Part shown: positions 33,068 to 47,635 of the stretch, piece by piece
Numbering within the stretch: position 1 is the stretch's first letter
Layout: each line of letters begins with the position of its first letter
Assembly (NCBI GenBank): GCA_947623455.1
Contig: OX392527.1
Span: 34,898,201 to 34,962,200, forward strand
Source: Mimachlamys varia
Lineage: Eukaryota > Mollusca > Bivalvia > Pectinida > Pectinidae
DNA length: 64,000 nt
Reading direction: 5' to 3'
The notes under the pieces: model-generated
Database searches by the model: none
What the model was told of the DNA's origin: nothing
What the model saw: the letters and a program-made list of their open reading frames with translations, nothing else
Translations under genes and position numbers: made by a program

Positions 33068-34059
33068 GTAAGTTTTGATTGTCCAATTATCATTACATAT
33101 AGTGTCTGAGCTGTAAAGTTAATTTGGTGATCATTCTTTCTCGAAATATGAAAGTTTATAGATTCTACTGCCACCCGGCGTTATACCTGTCATTAGGCAG
33201 TTTACCGGTATTTAATACCACGTGTCATCAAGCCTATAAATAGAGGTAAACATACAGGTAGTGTGACCATTCATATGTTAATGCCACAGGTTGACGCTCT
33301 TTTCTAAGCATGTTCGGTCGCATTAAGGGTTGCCAAACTTGCTCTCGAGGTGACATTCCCTCTAATATCGGAGCATATTTACGTCCACGCTCCAGTCCCA
33401 GGAGGTCATATCAATTAGTCCAGTCACATTTTTTTTTTGTAATTGGAGTAACTGGAAACTGAAATCATAAAAAGGTAAGATACAAATAAATGAGGATGCC
33501 GTTTCAATAATATGATAATTAAGTCATTGAACTTTTTTTAGGATTTGGATTTAATTTTTATTTATTTTTTTATTTTGTGATTTATGTTTCGATGATTTTT
33601 TTATTATTGATTTGTTAACGGATTTTTTTTTGGTACAGTTCCATGCGACATATTTACATATCAGCTTTAAATACAACATAGCTTTGCCAATATTGATCTT
33701 TGACAAAAAAAAAACAAAAAAAATCTTGCATGCTTAGTATATAATCTTAGTGAAAATTAATATACTTTTATCAAATTTCATTGCAATAATTACAGTTGTA
33801 AACAATACAAACCTTTAACTTTTCTTAATTAATGCAGGCATTATAAAAAAAGTCAGTTCAGTATGAAGTGTTTATCATATTTACATTATCATACCACTTT
33901 TTATACAAATTATTCAGTCATAAGTTTGATCTTTGGCTATAATGACAAATAGGCTATGGTGTAGATAACCATTTTTACTGATGGGTCAAATGGCCCAAAG
34001 TTTGAATAAAACTTGAAACCTTTTTTATAATTATATATGATTGTTTTATTATTTTGCAG
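33068..34059 (+). other. Probable FOXJ1 5' UTR intron
   Basis: Runs from a consensus donor GTAAGT to a T-rich acceptor ending TTTTGCAG. Long T and A runs around 33430-33720. No exon or RNA gene recognised within. Confidence 0.4.
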
Positions 34060-34162
34060 GTTTTAAACCTACCATTGCTGTTAGCAAAGTTACACCCCCA
34101 CCGCCAAGACGAAGTTCCCACAAGCCTACACAGTCCAGCGGCAGCCGCAGCTGACTGCCAAG

Positions 34163-35957
<1,795 letters not shown>

Positions 35958-38045
35958 CATTTAGATTAAACTGGCCAGATTGGGACATTTTAGTGCATAT
36001 TTGCCCACAGTCTCCTCATTATGGGAAAAATGGAGGAAATATGTCATGTAATAAATTCTTTGACCTGATCGAGCAACTGAGCGTTGGTCAGGTCACACTG
36101 AGGCAGAACTGTGATATACCTGTGTGTTTTACGAGTTGAGCGAGCTAGATATAACCTTGAAAAGGACTTTGTTGACACTGTGTGTTTGTAGCCTGCAAAG
36201 TGTGTAAATTGTTTAATTGATATTCTTTCAGATTTTGAAAGGTCTTTATAAAAGATTGAACGAAAGTGTTTTTATTTTCAACTTACTGATCAAATGGAAA
36301 TGAAGACTGCCCTTTCTGGGAGCAAGTTACTAGTAAATGGGGAAATGGTCAGTGTTTTGGCATGAAAGCTATCTTTCCAGGTAAAGAGCATTCATCCATT
36401 CTAGTGATTGAGCCATCCCAGGTTCTTGGTGCTGTACATTCATAATGCATAATTGTTTCACACATGGTTGAGCGAAATGGGTGGTGAGGGAACTTGGTGC
36501 GAGAATGGGTGGCTGTGTATTTATTGTACGAGTGGCAAGTGTGAACGTGTGTACCCTTTCACCCCTCACAGTAGAATGCTTGTGTGCAGTAATTTATTTC
36601 TTTATCAATGCATCCAATACTATTTATTCACCTCTCACCACTGAAAGTGCTATATATGTGTAACACTGGTTGATCTATATATATATGTGTTGTTTTTGAA
36701 AGTTATTCTCTGGTTTCATTGTAAGTTAACAAAGTCATGTATATATGAAAAAAAGTTCAAATTTGTCAAAGAAGAAATAGAAGAAAAAAAATTAAGATAA
36801 GCAAAAATATAAACTATAATAAAAAGGTCTGTATTGCTAGTGTTTTTCAGGTAAATGGTTAGGTGATTAATACGTCCATGTTGCCAGTATTATTGTTGTC
36901 CCACAGTATTGATAAGTATGAACGTTACTTATAATCATGATCTATAAATTTAATATGTGGAAAGTGATAATTCCATCCTGTTGTTAAATTTGAAATATGA
37001 AGATAGTTTTGTTTACCTTTTGGAAGTCAATTCTCTTCTGAATTCGTCCAATATGCCCTTATCAGGAATCCGTCCAAGTTTTTTCCTTTGACAGGACAAA
37101 TGTGATGATGATTTTTTTTTGAAGAATATATTTTTAAGAGATGTTTACATAAATTTGTGTACATTTTGAGTATGAAATACCTTTACAAATTTCATTCAGT
37201 CTAATTGTGTTGGGTTATCCTAGCAGACCATACTGAACTACCCCATGTCACGTCTGCAGTATCGGGGGGGTCGACTGAACTACCCATGCCATGTCCGGTT
37301 TTGGGGTCGACTGAACTACCCATGCCACGTCCGTATCGGGGCTGGAAAAGGTTACAACAGTCAGGGGTTGGATTGACTGTGAAATTGATTACACTGCCAA
37401 TGTTCGTATAGAATGTTGTAATATTTGTGTGACACATTTTGAGTCAAAGAGGAGTAATAAGTCCCTCATGTACATACGTGTATATTTATAAAGGTTGTGA
37501 ACTTTAGCTGGTGTGGACACCTACATGATCATCTGTGATAATTGCTGTTGCACTCTCATTGTCCCTCATCATAGTCTCATGTTTTAATTATAGCTCTTGT
37601 CTGTGGTCTTAGGATGAAATAGGGAAATATCATGAAAAAGTCAAAAACGAGTGTAAAAGGTACTCATATGTTTCATATTTTTTTCATAAGCTTGTCAGTT
37701 TGAGAAAAAACAAAAAAACAAGAAAAACTGAAGAATTTTTAAATCAAAATTTGAAAGTAAAATCTACTTTGTATATTATAATCCTTATCTATACCACCGG
37801 TACCAGTCTGTACAGTGTCGGCTATGGTACTCCAGGGATGGTGTAGACTAGTAGTCTTACTGCCCTATCCTAGACTAACAGACAAGAGGTTACTGGACAG
37901 TCCAGGATACCCTCAGTATTCCAACATTACTCACTCATGTCACCTGTTATCATCCAGCCATCTGTACGTGTTTACGAGTTGGTCGCTGCACTTCAGGGTT
38001 GTACTGAAATGTTCATATTTATTGAAGAAGTGAACAAAAAATAAA
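35958..38045 (+). other. Probable FOXJ1 3' UTR and downstream DNA
   Basis: AATAAA occurs at 36817-36822 followed by GT-rich sequence, and again at 38040-38045. Either could end the mRNA. A short triplicated segment at 37225-37345 repeats GGTCGACTGAACTACCCATG. No other gene recognised. Confidence 0.45.
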
Positions 38046-38529
38046 AAAAGGTTTTGTAAAGACAATCATCTTTTTGTTGTTGATATAACTAATTTGGCAA
38101 GCCTGAAATGATGAAAGAGAGCTGTACATGTCGGTATTCTGCAATACTGTACAAGGATGAAAAAAAAAATCTCGATACAATTCAATGATGATTAAATATC
38201 ATCAACTATGGCAATTATCATATGAAGAAAAATAGAACCTGGAAAAAATGTCATTGTGCAATCTTTACTTTAAACAGAATTGGGTGTGGTCAAGCAGAAA
38301 AACGACCGTTTTACAATGATTCTGAAGTGTTTCACACTTAAACATGCTACATTGTAACACATGTGGTGCACTCGACTTTGCAGCAGTACCTGGTATAACC
38401 TAATGATACATGTAATGAGTTGCAATGCTTAATTGTGGTACAGTATTATGACTTTGAAGCAGTATGACCTGTTATCACTGAAGACTTAGCAATATATCTT
38501 GATGCAGAAAAATGCCCTTGTAACAGACG

Positions 38530-38818
38530 TTTAACATGAAGCCACATAATGACCTTGTAGTGGAACCATATAATGACCTTGTAGGGGAGCCACATAATGA
38601 CCTTGTAGTGGAGCCACCTAATGACCTTGTAGTGAAACCACATAATGACCTTGTAGGGGAGCCACATAATGACCTTGTAGTGGAGCCAGATAATGACCTT
38701 GTAGGGGAGCCACATAATGACCTTGTAGTGGAACCACTAAATGACCTTGTAGTGGAGCCACCTAATGACCTTGTAGTGGAACCACTAAATGACCTTGTAG
38801 TGGAGCCACATAATGATT
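38530..38818. repeat. 24 bp minisatellite, about 12 copies
   Basis: Unit ATAATGACCTTGTAGTGGAG plus CCAC, with AACCACTA and AGCCACCT variants. In-frame on + as PHNDLVVE and on - as KVIMWLHY. Confidence 0.93.
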
Positions 38819-40199
38819 TGCAATATTTCAGCTTGGTACAATATTATGACTGCAGCAGTATATCTTGCTACCATTTGAGCCACAAAATGTCTTTACAGTG
38901 CCATAAAATATATTTGCAGTAGCACAGCATTGTGCTATACAATCACTTAACAATGGTATAGTATACAGCCACATGATGACTGTGAACTGTCTGGTGCAAC
39001 ATGTGACTTTTCACAAATAAGGCTACAAAGTAACTTAGCATCAGACTGCTTTGATCATGTATTTTCCTTGCAGCAGCAGAACCTGGTCCCACATCGCCCT
39101 CCAAGGTACATGTACCCGAGTGACACCATGGAATTTCAATATCTGATATGTAGTACCTGTACCAACACACACATTCAAAAGGAACATAAATTTAAATGAG
39201 AAAGAAAAAGGATGGTCCCTAAATAGGATTTAAGTTCAGCTTGAGTGAAGTACTAAGTATTTGCAGTGAAGTATAACACGTAGGATATTATTATAGGTGG
39301 GTGTTGATCAGGTAAGGTTATCACAGGTCACATTGAAATACTTACGGTAATACATACACATAACCCTATTTACACTAATAGGAGTTTATGGTCTACCCAC
39401 AATGGACGGCACCCAATATACATCTGTGAGTTTACATCTGTATGGTCCGTTAGACATTGCAATAACGGAACACATGCCAAGACCTGCTTCAGGTCTTAAT
39501 TACTAGTCTGTAAATAATGAAAAGATATACGTGTGTATATATATGACCCATATACACTAGCAGTGTAATACATATGTGGGACATGTTTTGTAAATCGTAC
39601 AGGATAAGGCGGGACTGTGTTCAGCTATTCATATTCCTATTCAATGGACAAAATGGTGTGTGAAAATTGATCCACTAGTATTGTACTAAACCAATACAAA
39701 AGTGCAGATATGTTTCACGCAGTGTAATTGATCATGCCGAAATGGTAACTGCATGTCCACTATTCTACATAAATATTCTACATAAAAAATCAATAGAAGA
39801 CCAGTAAATGTTTTATTTACTACAACAGACATAGATCTTCCTAGTAAACAATATTCTGTAAACATTGATGTTTTGCTATTGTATTTGAAATATAGCAAAA
39901 TTAAATAGTCTGCCTCATACTAGCAATCTGTGAAACACGTTTTTATGACATACAATACAGTACTGTGTAGTGAGTTTTGAGCGTTCAAAAGACAGTGACA
40001 CTCAACACATAAGTGAGAATTGAAGTCTTTGTGCCACACAACAGTGAACTTTCTTGACATTGTATCAAACAATTCACTAGTTAGTTTTCCATATATAACT
40101 ATATATATTGTGTCAAACAGCAACTTGCAATGTTACCATTTTACATATTATCAAACAATTTTAAAGTGAGCTTTCAAAAGTCTTGGTGTCAAACTACAG
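38819..40199. other. Noncoding, nothing recognised
   Basis: AT-rich intergenic sequence. No exon with both splice signals and no repeat array identified. One word pair CATAAATATTCTACATAAA is locally duplicated near 39765. Confidence 0.35.
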
Positions 40200-40862
40200 G
40201 AGCAAGCTTTCTACATAAATAGTAGCACAAAACACAATAGTGAGCTTTCTACATAAATAGTGGCACAAAACACAATAGTGAGCTTTCTACATAAATGGTA
40301 GCTCATAACACAATAGTGAACTTTCCACATACATGGTAGTACACAACATAATATTGAACTTTCCACATAAATGGTAGCACACAATTTAAACAATAGTGAG
40401 CTTTCAACATACATGGTAGCACAAAACATAATATTGAGCTTTCCAACCACATAATAGCCCAGAACACAATAGTGAGCTTTCCACACACATGGTAGTACAA
40501 AACACAAGTGAGCTTCCACATATATGATAGCACACAACACAATACATGTTACATGATCATGAGCTTTCCACATACATGATAGCACAAAACACAATAGTGA
40601 GCTTTCCACATACATGGTAGCATTAAACACAATAGTGAGCTTTCCACATACATGGTAACACAATAGTGAGCTTTCCACACACATGGTAGCACAAAACATA
40701 ACAGTGAGCTTTCCACCTTAATGAAAGCACACAATTTAAACAATAGTGAGCTTTCCACATTAATGGTAGCTACAATTTAAACTATAGTGAGCTTTCCACA
40801 TACATGGTAGCACAACACAATAGTGAGCTTTCCACATACATGGTGTCACAAATTACACCAAT
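40200..40862. repeat. 38 bp minisatellite, about 17 copies
   Basis: Unit ACAATAGTGAGCTTTCCACA followed by TACATGGTAGCACAAAAC. Length varies by insertions such as ATTTAA. Decayed copies extend to about 40990. Minus frames read MCVESSLLCF-type repeats. Confidence 0.9.
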
Positions 40863-40989
40863 GAACATTCCTTTACATGGTGTTACACAACATAATAGTG
40901 AGTTTTCTACAAATGGAACTTTTATAAGTCTCATCACACCTGAGTGAGCTTTCCAAAAACACAGACTTAAATAACACACAAATGATTTT

Positions 40990-41847
40990 CTGATTTAAAC
41001 ACATTTAAATGAAGGTTTTTTGTGAGTACTACCTTACACTGAGTGAGAGATCCCCACCAGGCTGCCTATAGATTACAATGATGAAACCCGACACCCGGAC
41101 AGGACAAATGTGTGCCCCCTACTGAATGTGCACCATTCAATGTGACCACATTCTTCTACGTTTTTAATTAGTTTGCATAAATTACTGAACTATTACCAGA
41201 TAGACTGATATGGTTACAAAATACTGTGATTGATTTGTATCATTAATACATGATTTAGTTAATTATTAATCGTTTATATTTTGACAAGGTTGACTTTACT
41301 TAATTTGTTTTAAGTCAGATATAAAGCATTATATACAGCAAATCTAGCAGTGTCAGGGATTGGAGACAGGCTGAGCTACCTCTTTCTCTCGTAATAAACA
41401 AACCTCACCTCCTACACAACTGCTAATTTACAGAGAACCTTTCCCTAAGGAAGTATCAAGATGTGAGAACGGCAGGTCTTAAAATTAATCTGAAGGACGT
41501 CGACTCCTATACAGATATTGGGGTAGACTTTGGATCAAGTTATACCTGATTAAACAGAACACTCAGCTGAATCCTATATTAAAGATTATACTTGTCACCA
41601 ATTTGCCAACACTGTAGTATAATTACTACTAAATCATTACAGTTGTCCACCATCCTCAGATGATCAGGTCTCTAATATTTCCACAGACACTCACCTTGTG
41701 TGACCCTGGAGCAGTACAGAATCAGCTATTGATTTGCTTAATGCTGATATGGCAGAGTGTTTACTTGCATAAATATCAAAAGGAAAGCCTTTCAAAAGAA
41801 CCGTAGATTTATCATTAATATTAGACGTAATTAATTTGTAATCCTGT
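40990..41847. other. Noncoding; possible 3' UTR of a minus-strand gene
   Basis: If the minus-strand exon at 41860-42009 is real, this would be its 3' UTR. Nothing else was recognised. Confidence 0.3.
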
Positions 41848-41859
41848 TTATACATAATA

Positions 41860-42009
41860 GGGTCTTCGAGAGGCATACGGTTTCATAGCTTCTATGCTAG
41901 GAACCATCAATGAGTCAGCAAAAAGTCCATCCCGGAGCCGCTCCTTGATAAATAGGAAGGTGATCGTGTCACCAACATCTCCATCACATGCTTTCTCAGT
42001 TTGACAAAG
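41860..42009 (-). CDS. Possible terminal exon of an unidentified minus-strand gene
   Basis: Minus-strand sequence beginning after an acceptor-like CCACCTGTAACAG and reading LCQTEKACDGDVGDTITFLF ... RLRDGLFADSLMVPSIEAMK ... ASRRPYYV, then TAA. Residue mix and codon choice look like real coding sequence in contrast to its AT-rich surroundings. I do not recognise the family. No upstream exon was found, because the 34 bp array follows within 200 bp. Could be a processed or decayed fragment. Confidence 0.3.
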
Positions 42010-42194
42010 ACTGTTACAGGTGGACATTGCATACAATAAAATATTTATAATTAGCAGTTCCATTTATTAAAATAACATGTGTCTGTTTCAAACTGTTCAT
42101 TCTTGTCGATACATGTGTGCCTAAAATGGTAGAATAAAGACAAGGGTGAACAAATGATGAATAAAACATTGAAAAATGCTGCATATATATGTAA

Positions 42195-43190
42195 ACAAAG
42201 CACTGGTAACCACTGATTTGATATGTCATCTAGGACAGGTAACCACTGATTTGATGTGTCAACCAAGCACAGGTAACCACTGATTTTCTATGTCAACCAA
42301 ACACTGGTAACCACTAATTTGATGTGTCAATCAAGCACGGGTAACCACTGATTTGATATGTCAATTAAGCACAGGTAACCACTGATTTTATATGTCAACC
42401 AAGCACAGGTGACCACCAATTTGATATGTCAACCCTGCACTGCTAACCACTGATTTGATGTATATATGTCAACCAAACATTGGTAACCACTGATTTGATA
42501 TGTCAACCCTGCACTGATAACCACCAATTTGATATGTCAACCAAAAACTGGTAATCACTGATATATGTCAACCTAGTGCTGGTAACCACTGATTTGAAAT
42601 GTCATCTAGGACAGGTAACCACTGATATTTTATATGTCAACCAAACACTGGTAGCCACCAATTTGATATGTCAACCAAACACTGGTAATCACTGATTTTA
42701 TATGTCAACCAAACACTGGTAACCACCAATTTGATATGTCAACCAAACACTGGTAACCACCAATTTGATATGTCAACCAAACACTGGTAACCACTGATAT
42801 ATGTCAACCTAGTGCTGGTAACCACTGAGATTTTATGTCAATCAAGCACAGGTAACAACTGATTTTAAATGTCATCTAGGACAGGTAACCACTAATTTGA
42901 TATGTCACCTAGCGCTGGTAACCACTAAATTGATATGTCACCTAGCGCTGGTAACCACTGATTTTATATGTCAACTCAACACTGGTAACTATTGATTTGA
43001 TATGTCAATATAGCACAGGTTTCCACTGATTTGATGTGTCAACCAAGCACAGGTAACCACTGATTTGATATGTCAACCAAGCTCGGGTAACCACTGATTG
43101 TGATATGTCAATCAAGCACAGATGACACTGATTTGATATTTCAACTTAGCACAGGTAACTACAGATTTGATATGTCAATCTAGGGAGATG
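42195..43190. repeat. 34 bp minisatellite, about 29 copies
   Basis: Unit GGTAACCACTGATTTGATAT followed by GTCAACCAAGCACA. Copies vary at the CAAGCACA/CAAACACT/CTAGCGCT part and some lack 4-8 bp, so no long frame stays open. Confidence 0.92.
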
Positions 43191-44430
43191 AATTGACTTA
43201 CTCACAATACTTGTAGTGAAGAAGAAAGCAACATACAGAAACTTATTAGCACAATCATAGTTTAGCCAACTACTTTCAGCATGAAAATCACTAAAATAAG
43301 GTTACAGTGGATTCCACTTTATATAGATTGTGTTAATATCACATTCCTCTTTAGGTTTTTCATAAACACCATCTTCCCCTCTATATATATTATAATCTAT
43401 TTGGTCAATATCATGTAATTTCAAGTGAATTCCAATTAATATCATATTTTTATTAACCAATCACACTAAAATATCAATGTTTGCCATAATACACTTATTA
43501 AAGGACTTTTTAGTGCAAAACAAAGCTTGCAGGTTCACAGACTTTGTCCTTTGAAAGGAGTGTCATGCACAGAGCAAATCACACTGTGCGACACGCCACA
43601 ATTACTACAGAAAAATATTACTTTCATTCACAATTCCTGTGTGTTATTTGATAGAGGCCAACAGCACAATGAGAAGCTATTTAACAGTATACTTCAGTGA
43701 CTTTGAACACTACACAATTGAAGTACTAAATGATTCACTAACTGAGCCAAGTCTACGTCATGAATTCACTGAATTAGTAAGGGTTCTATATATTGGGATC
43801 AGGTCCTGTTGGGGGTAAATCCTGGTAGGGTGGGACTTGCACTGCTGGGGGTATGTTCACGTACGTACATGTATACCTATACAGGCGGTCCATACAAGTA
43901 TTGACCACCATCACAGCTTCTCTGTATCAAGCTTTATTCACTCCATCACAAATTTACGGATAAAATACTTAACCCTCCTTTGTTTATGATTAAAGGTTTT
44001 AACAAAGCCAGTACATGGTCAATATATAGGGTCACCACTGTTTAAATCCGTACATAAATATTCTCGTTTTTATAAAAACTCTTGAAAAGTTAACATTAAT
44101 TTTTTGCTGTTACATGACAGTAAGCTAATAAGTTAATTCACACACCTAGCAAATCCAGGTAATTCAATCTACTGTAGGGTGCTCAATTCTGTTTGATCTA
44201 CAAGTTGAATAATCAAATTACCCAATTGGGTATAATGAAACTTTAAGAAAAAGTCTTTTGAAACCTAAGTTTTCATATAATTATATGGATCTCCTATCAA
44301 AATCATCTAAAGTAGCTCTTTTAAATGAAGAATCAGGACCAAGGTTGGCAAATCAAAAGGAAACAATAACTGATCCCATGTGTATCTATAATGAATATGT
44401 ATAATAGACACTTATGTCGGAATAATTTAT
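43191..44430. other. Noncoding, nothing recognised
   Basis: AT-rich intergenic DNA with scattered short repeats (GTCCTGTTGGGGGTAAATCC region around 43800). No gene evidence. Confidence 0.35.
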
Positions 44431-44431
44431 G

Positions 44432-45305
44432 TACCGTATTCGTTGTAAATAATGCCCAGGGCTACTAGAAATTTGGTTCCAAAGTGGGGCGTTTAAAATG
44501 ATAACAAAACTAAGATCCTTGTGAAAAATGTCTTTTTTATAAAGTTATTAAGTATGATGTATGGTGACCAGAATGGATAGTACACATGATGTGTGATATC
44601 ATTGTCATCAATTTTAAACAATTTGTACACAGTACATTACCAATGGTTGTGTGTTTTTCTTGTAAACATGTGTACATAGAGTTTGACCTTACCATAATAA
44701 AGAATATTTTAGTTTTGTCATCATTAGTAGGGGTGCTTATAATCTAATTCCAATACCTCCACAGAAGGGGGAGGGGCGCTAGTTACAGCAAATAAGGTAA
44801 ACTGAGGGGAGCTCATAGGGGGAGGGGCGCTTGTTACAGCGAATGTGGTAAACTGAGGGGAGCTCATGGGGCGCTTTATACAGCAAATAAGGTAAACTGA
44901 GGGGAGCTCATAGGGGGAGGGGTGCTTGTTACAGTGAATATGGTAAACTGAGGGGAGCTCATGGGGGAGGGGCGCTTGTTACATCAAATAAGGTAAACTG
45001 AGGGGAGCTCATAGGGGGAGGGGCACTTGTTACAACGAATATGGTAAACTGAGGGGAGCTCATGGGGGAGGGGCGCTTGTTACATCAAATAAGGTAAACT
45101 GAGGGGAGCTCATGGGGGAGGGGCACTTGTTACAACGAATATGGTAAACTGAGGGGAGCTCATAGGGGGAGGGGCACTTGTTACAGCGAATATGGTAAAC
45201 TGAGGGGAGCTCATAGGGGGAGGGGCACTTGTTACAGCAAATAAGGTAAACTGAGAGGAGCTCATAAGGGGAGGGGCGCTTGCTACAGCGAATATGGTAA
45301 ACTGC
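44432..45305. mobile_element. MITE with an internally expanded ~50 bp array
   Basis: The left edge TACCGTATTCGTTGTAA...GCCC and the right edge, reversed, TTTACCATATTCGCTGTAGC...GCCCC are inverted repeats. Between 44760 and 45303 about ten tandem units contain GGTAAACTGAGGGGAGCTCA and GGGGCGCTTGTTACAGCGAA. Each unit repeats the right terminal sequence, so the array grew from the transposon end. Confidence 0.65.
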
Positions 45306-47635
45306 ATGATGATGCAACACAGAAAATCAATAAACTTACAAGTACTAATTTTTGTGTGTAAATAGCCATCTACGACATTGCCTATAAGTATACACCAAGC
45401 CTTAAAGGGGTAAAGGTGTATATCTGTCACTACCCTGCCGTCTTCTTATTTAAATCTATGAATCATCAGCATAATGCATTAAGTATAATTCTATAAATTA
45501 AAAATGTTTTTGTTCGCATTTCTGTTAAACCGTTTACACCTAAAGGGATTTCATGTATAGAAATCTCTCTGGCCAATTCCTGTGTTGACATAATCTTAAT
45601 CCTGTCGGATTTCCACCATACATTTCGTCAATACCTTCTGTTTATATGGCATTGCATAAGCAGCTTATAGGTAGAACTTGTACAGGCTTCGACAGGAATG
45701 TGGCGGGTATCTTGTTAGCAGGAGGCACCTGATGACGTGGTTTACCATTTAAATACCCTACAATAATATTTCTCACATTCACCTTCATGATACTCAAAAC
45801 AGGGAGATTAATCCTGATATATACAGTTCAATATTTTGTAATACAAACTGTTTATGGGGAAAGTTTGACCTCTTCTCTAGATCTGTTGTACATGGCATTG
45901 GAAAGTCCCTTTATATTGTAAAATCATTGTTATTTCTTTTACATTTATGCTAAAACAAGAGGTTGCAGACAATTTTAGGAAGTTAAACAATATTGAAATT
46001 ATTTCCAATAATGTTGCTAACAAGTATAACGGTAACGAATATAATGACCAGTAGGAAAAGATATCAGCTCCCTCAGCTCTACATCATAAAGAAGTTTGTA
46101 GTTTGAATCTCTGTAGCTGAGATGCTTTTTTTAAGAAGTAAATTATAATGAAAAGATTACTTTATTATATATAACTCCCTGCTATATCAAAATGGACAAG
46201 CCAAGTATGAAAACAAATTAGAACTCTTTTTCATTGGAGATACAACACTGAATGCCTAGGGACTCTCTACCTTAACTCTAGGAGTGTTTATACTGGAATA
46301 TAAAATTTGAACCTTGTGTCCTACACTGTTTATTACTAGTATGTAGCTATGGCTTCTACAGAGCAGGGATGCTGATCAATAGACACCAATAACATACATT
46401 TCTGACTTTCATGTCTACACAGGAAAAGAAAGCATTTTACAAACACAAGTAAATAATTCCTTTTGTAAATATCCCAAGTATCTAACACAAATATGTTTCA
46501 TTTTTTGAATGACTCAAAGTATCTGAAAAACATAATTCCTGCCCCACTTGGATGGAAATGGAGATTATACTACATGTAAGTCAGTAGAGGAAAATAAAAG
46601 TCACAGTGACCTATAATTCAATATCTTGATATAGCACTAAAATGTACTAAAATACGGAGATTTATGATCATTGTTTGTAATAGCAGTAGAGTAATGGAGC
46701 CAAAGGTGGAGAAATACAAGTAAAAGATGTGCAGGTCATAGTGACCAGCATTGTATATATTGATATACTCCACAAATTGTGTCTGCATAATGTAGTTTAA
46801 TGGACTTATATTCATCAGTACACTGTGTTAGATTTAAGTCAAACCAAAAGGTTGGGCATCAAAAAAGTCAAAATTATAAACCTCTCCAACAAACTAATAG
46901 TACTGCTGTATTTTTGTCTTTTCATAGAAATGACTATCTGTGCACTATCCCGGATCTTTTTATCTGATTCTAGAAATGTTTAATTGTGACATTACTCATC
47001 CATATTTCATAACATATTTACAAATTCAGCCAAACAAGGCGGTGTCACTTATTAAACCCACCCTATGTGTAACGTTTACAGCCTGCCATTCTAGTTAGTA
47101 CATGTACATTTATTTACAATTGTAATGCAACTTATATGACTTCAATCAATATAAAATAACACAATATTCTGATCAACTGAAGAGTTCTGTATCCATGTAC
47201 CTGTAGACTTAATTAAAATTCCCTCGACAGGGGGGTACTTTATATAAAACCTCCACCTCCCTCCGCTTCCTGCAAGGTGAGATAAGGTATGAGCTATAAA
47301 TATTTATAGACAGGTAAGGTAATACAATTTCAACTCAAAAGATAAAACTGAGGATATAAGTATTTTGCAAACACCAATATATGTCTACGTTATCAATTAA
47401 ATACCAGAAAATTGAGTGCATGTCCTGATAAAAGCTTGGTCAACCCTATTTGTAGACAAACACAGTGAAGGAATCCGACACTAATTAGTCCATTAAGGTA
47501 TAGACTATGTACTAGAGAAGTTAAAAAATAAAGAGGTCTATGTAATGTTGGTCCAGTACTACATACTTAAACTAAGTAGAGTCTATAAAGGCAAGGTTCA
47601 GTGTTACAGTCTAACTATGCAGTAAGTAAAGAGCC
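45306..47635. other. Noncoding, nothing recognised
   Basis: Long AT-rich stretch; short ORFs only, none with recognisable domains. GACC/GGTC words near 46600-46745 resemble decayed dispersed repeats (CACAGTGACC, CATAGTGACC). Confidence 0.35.
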
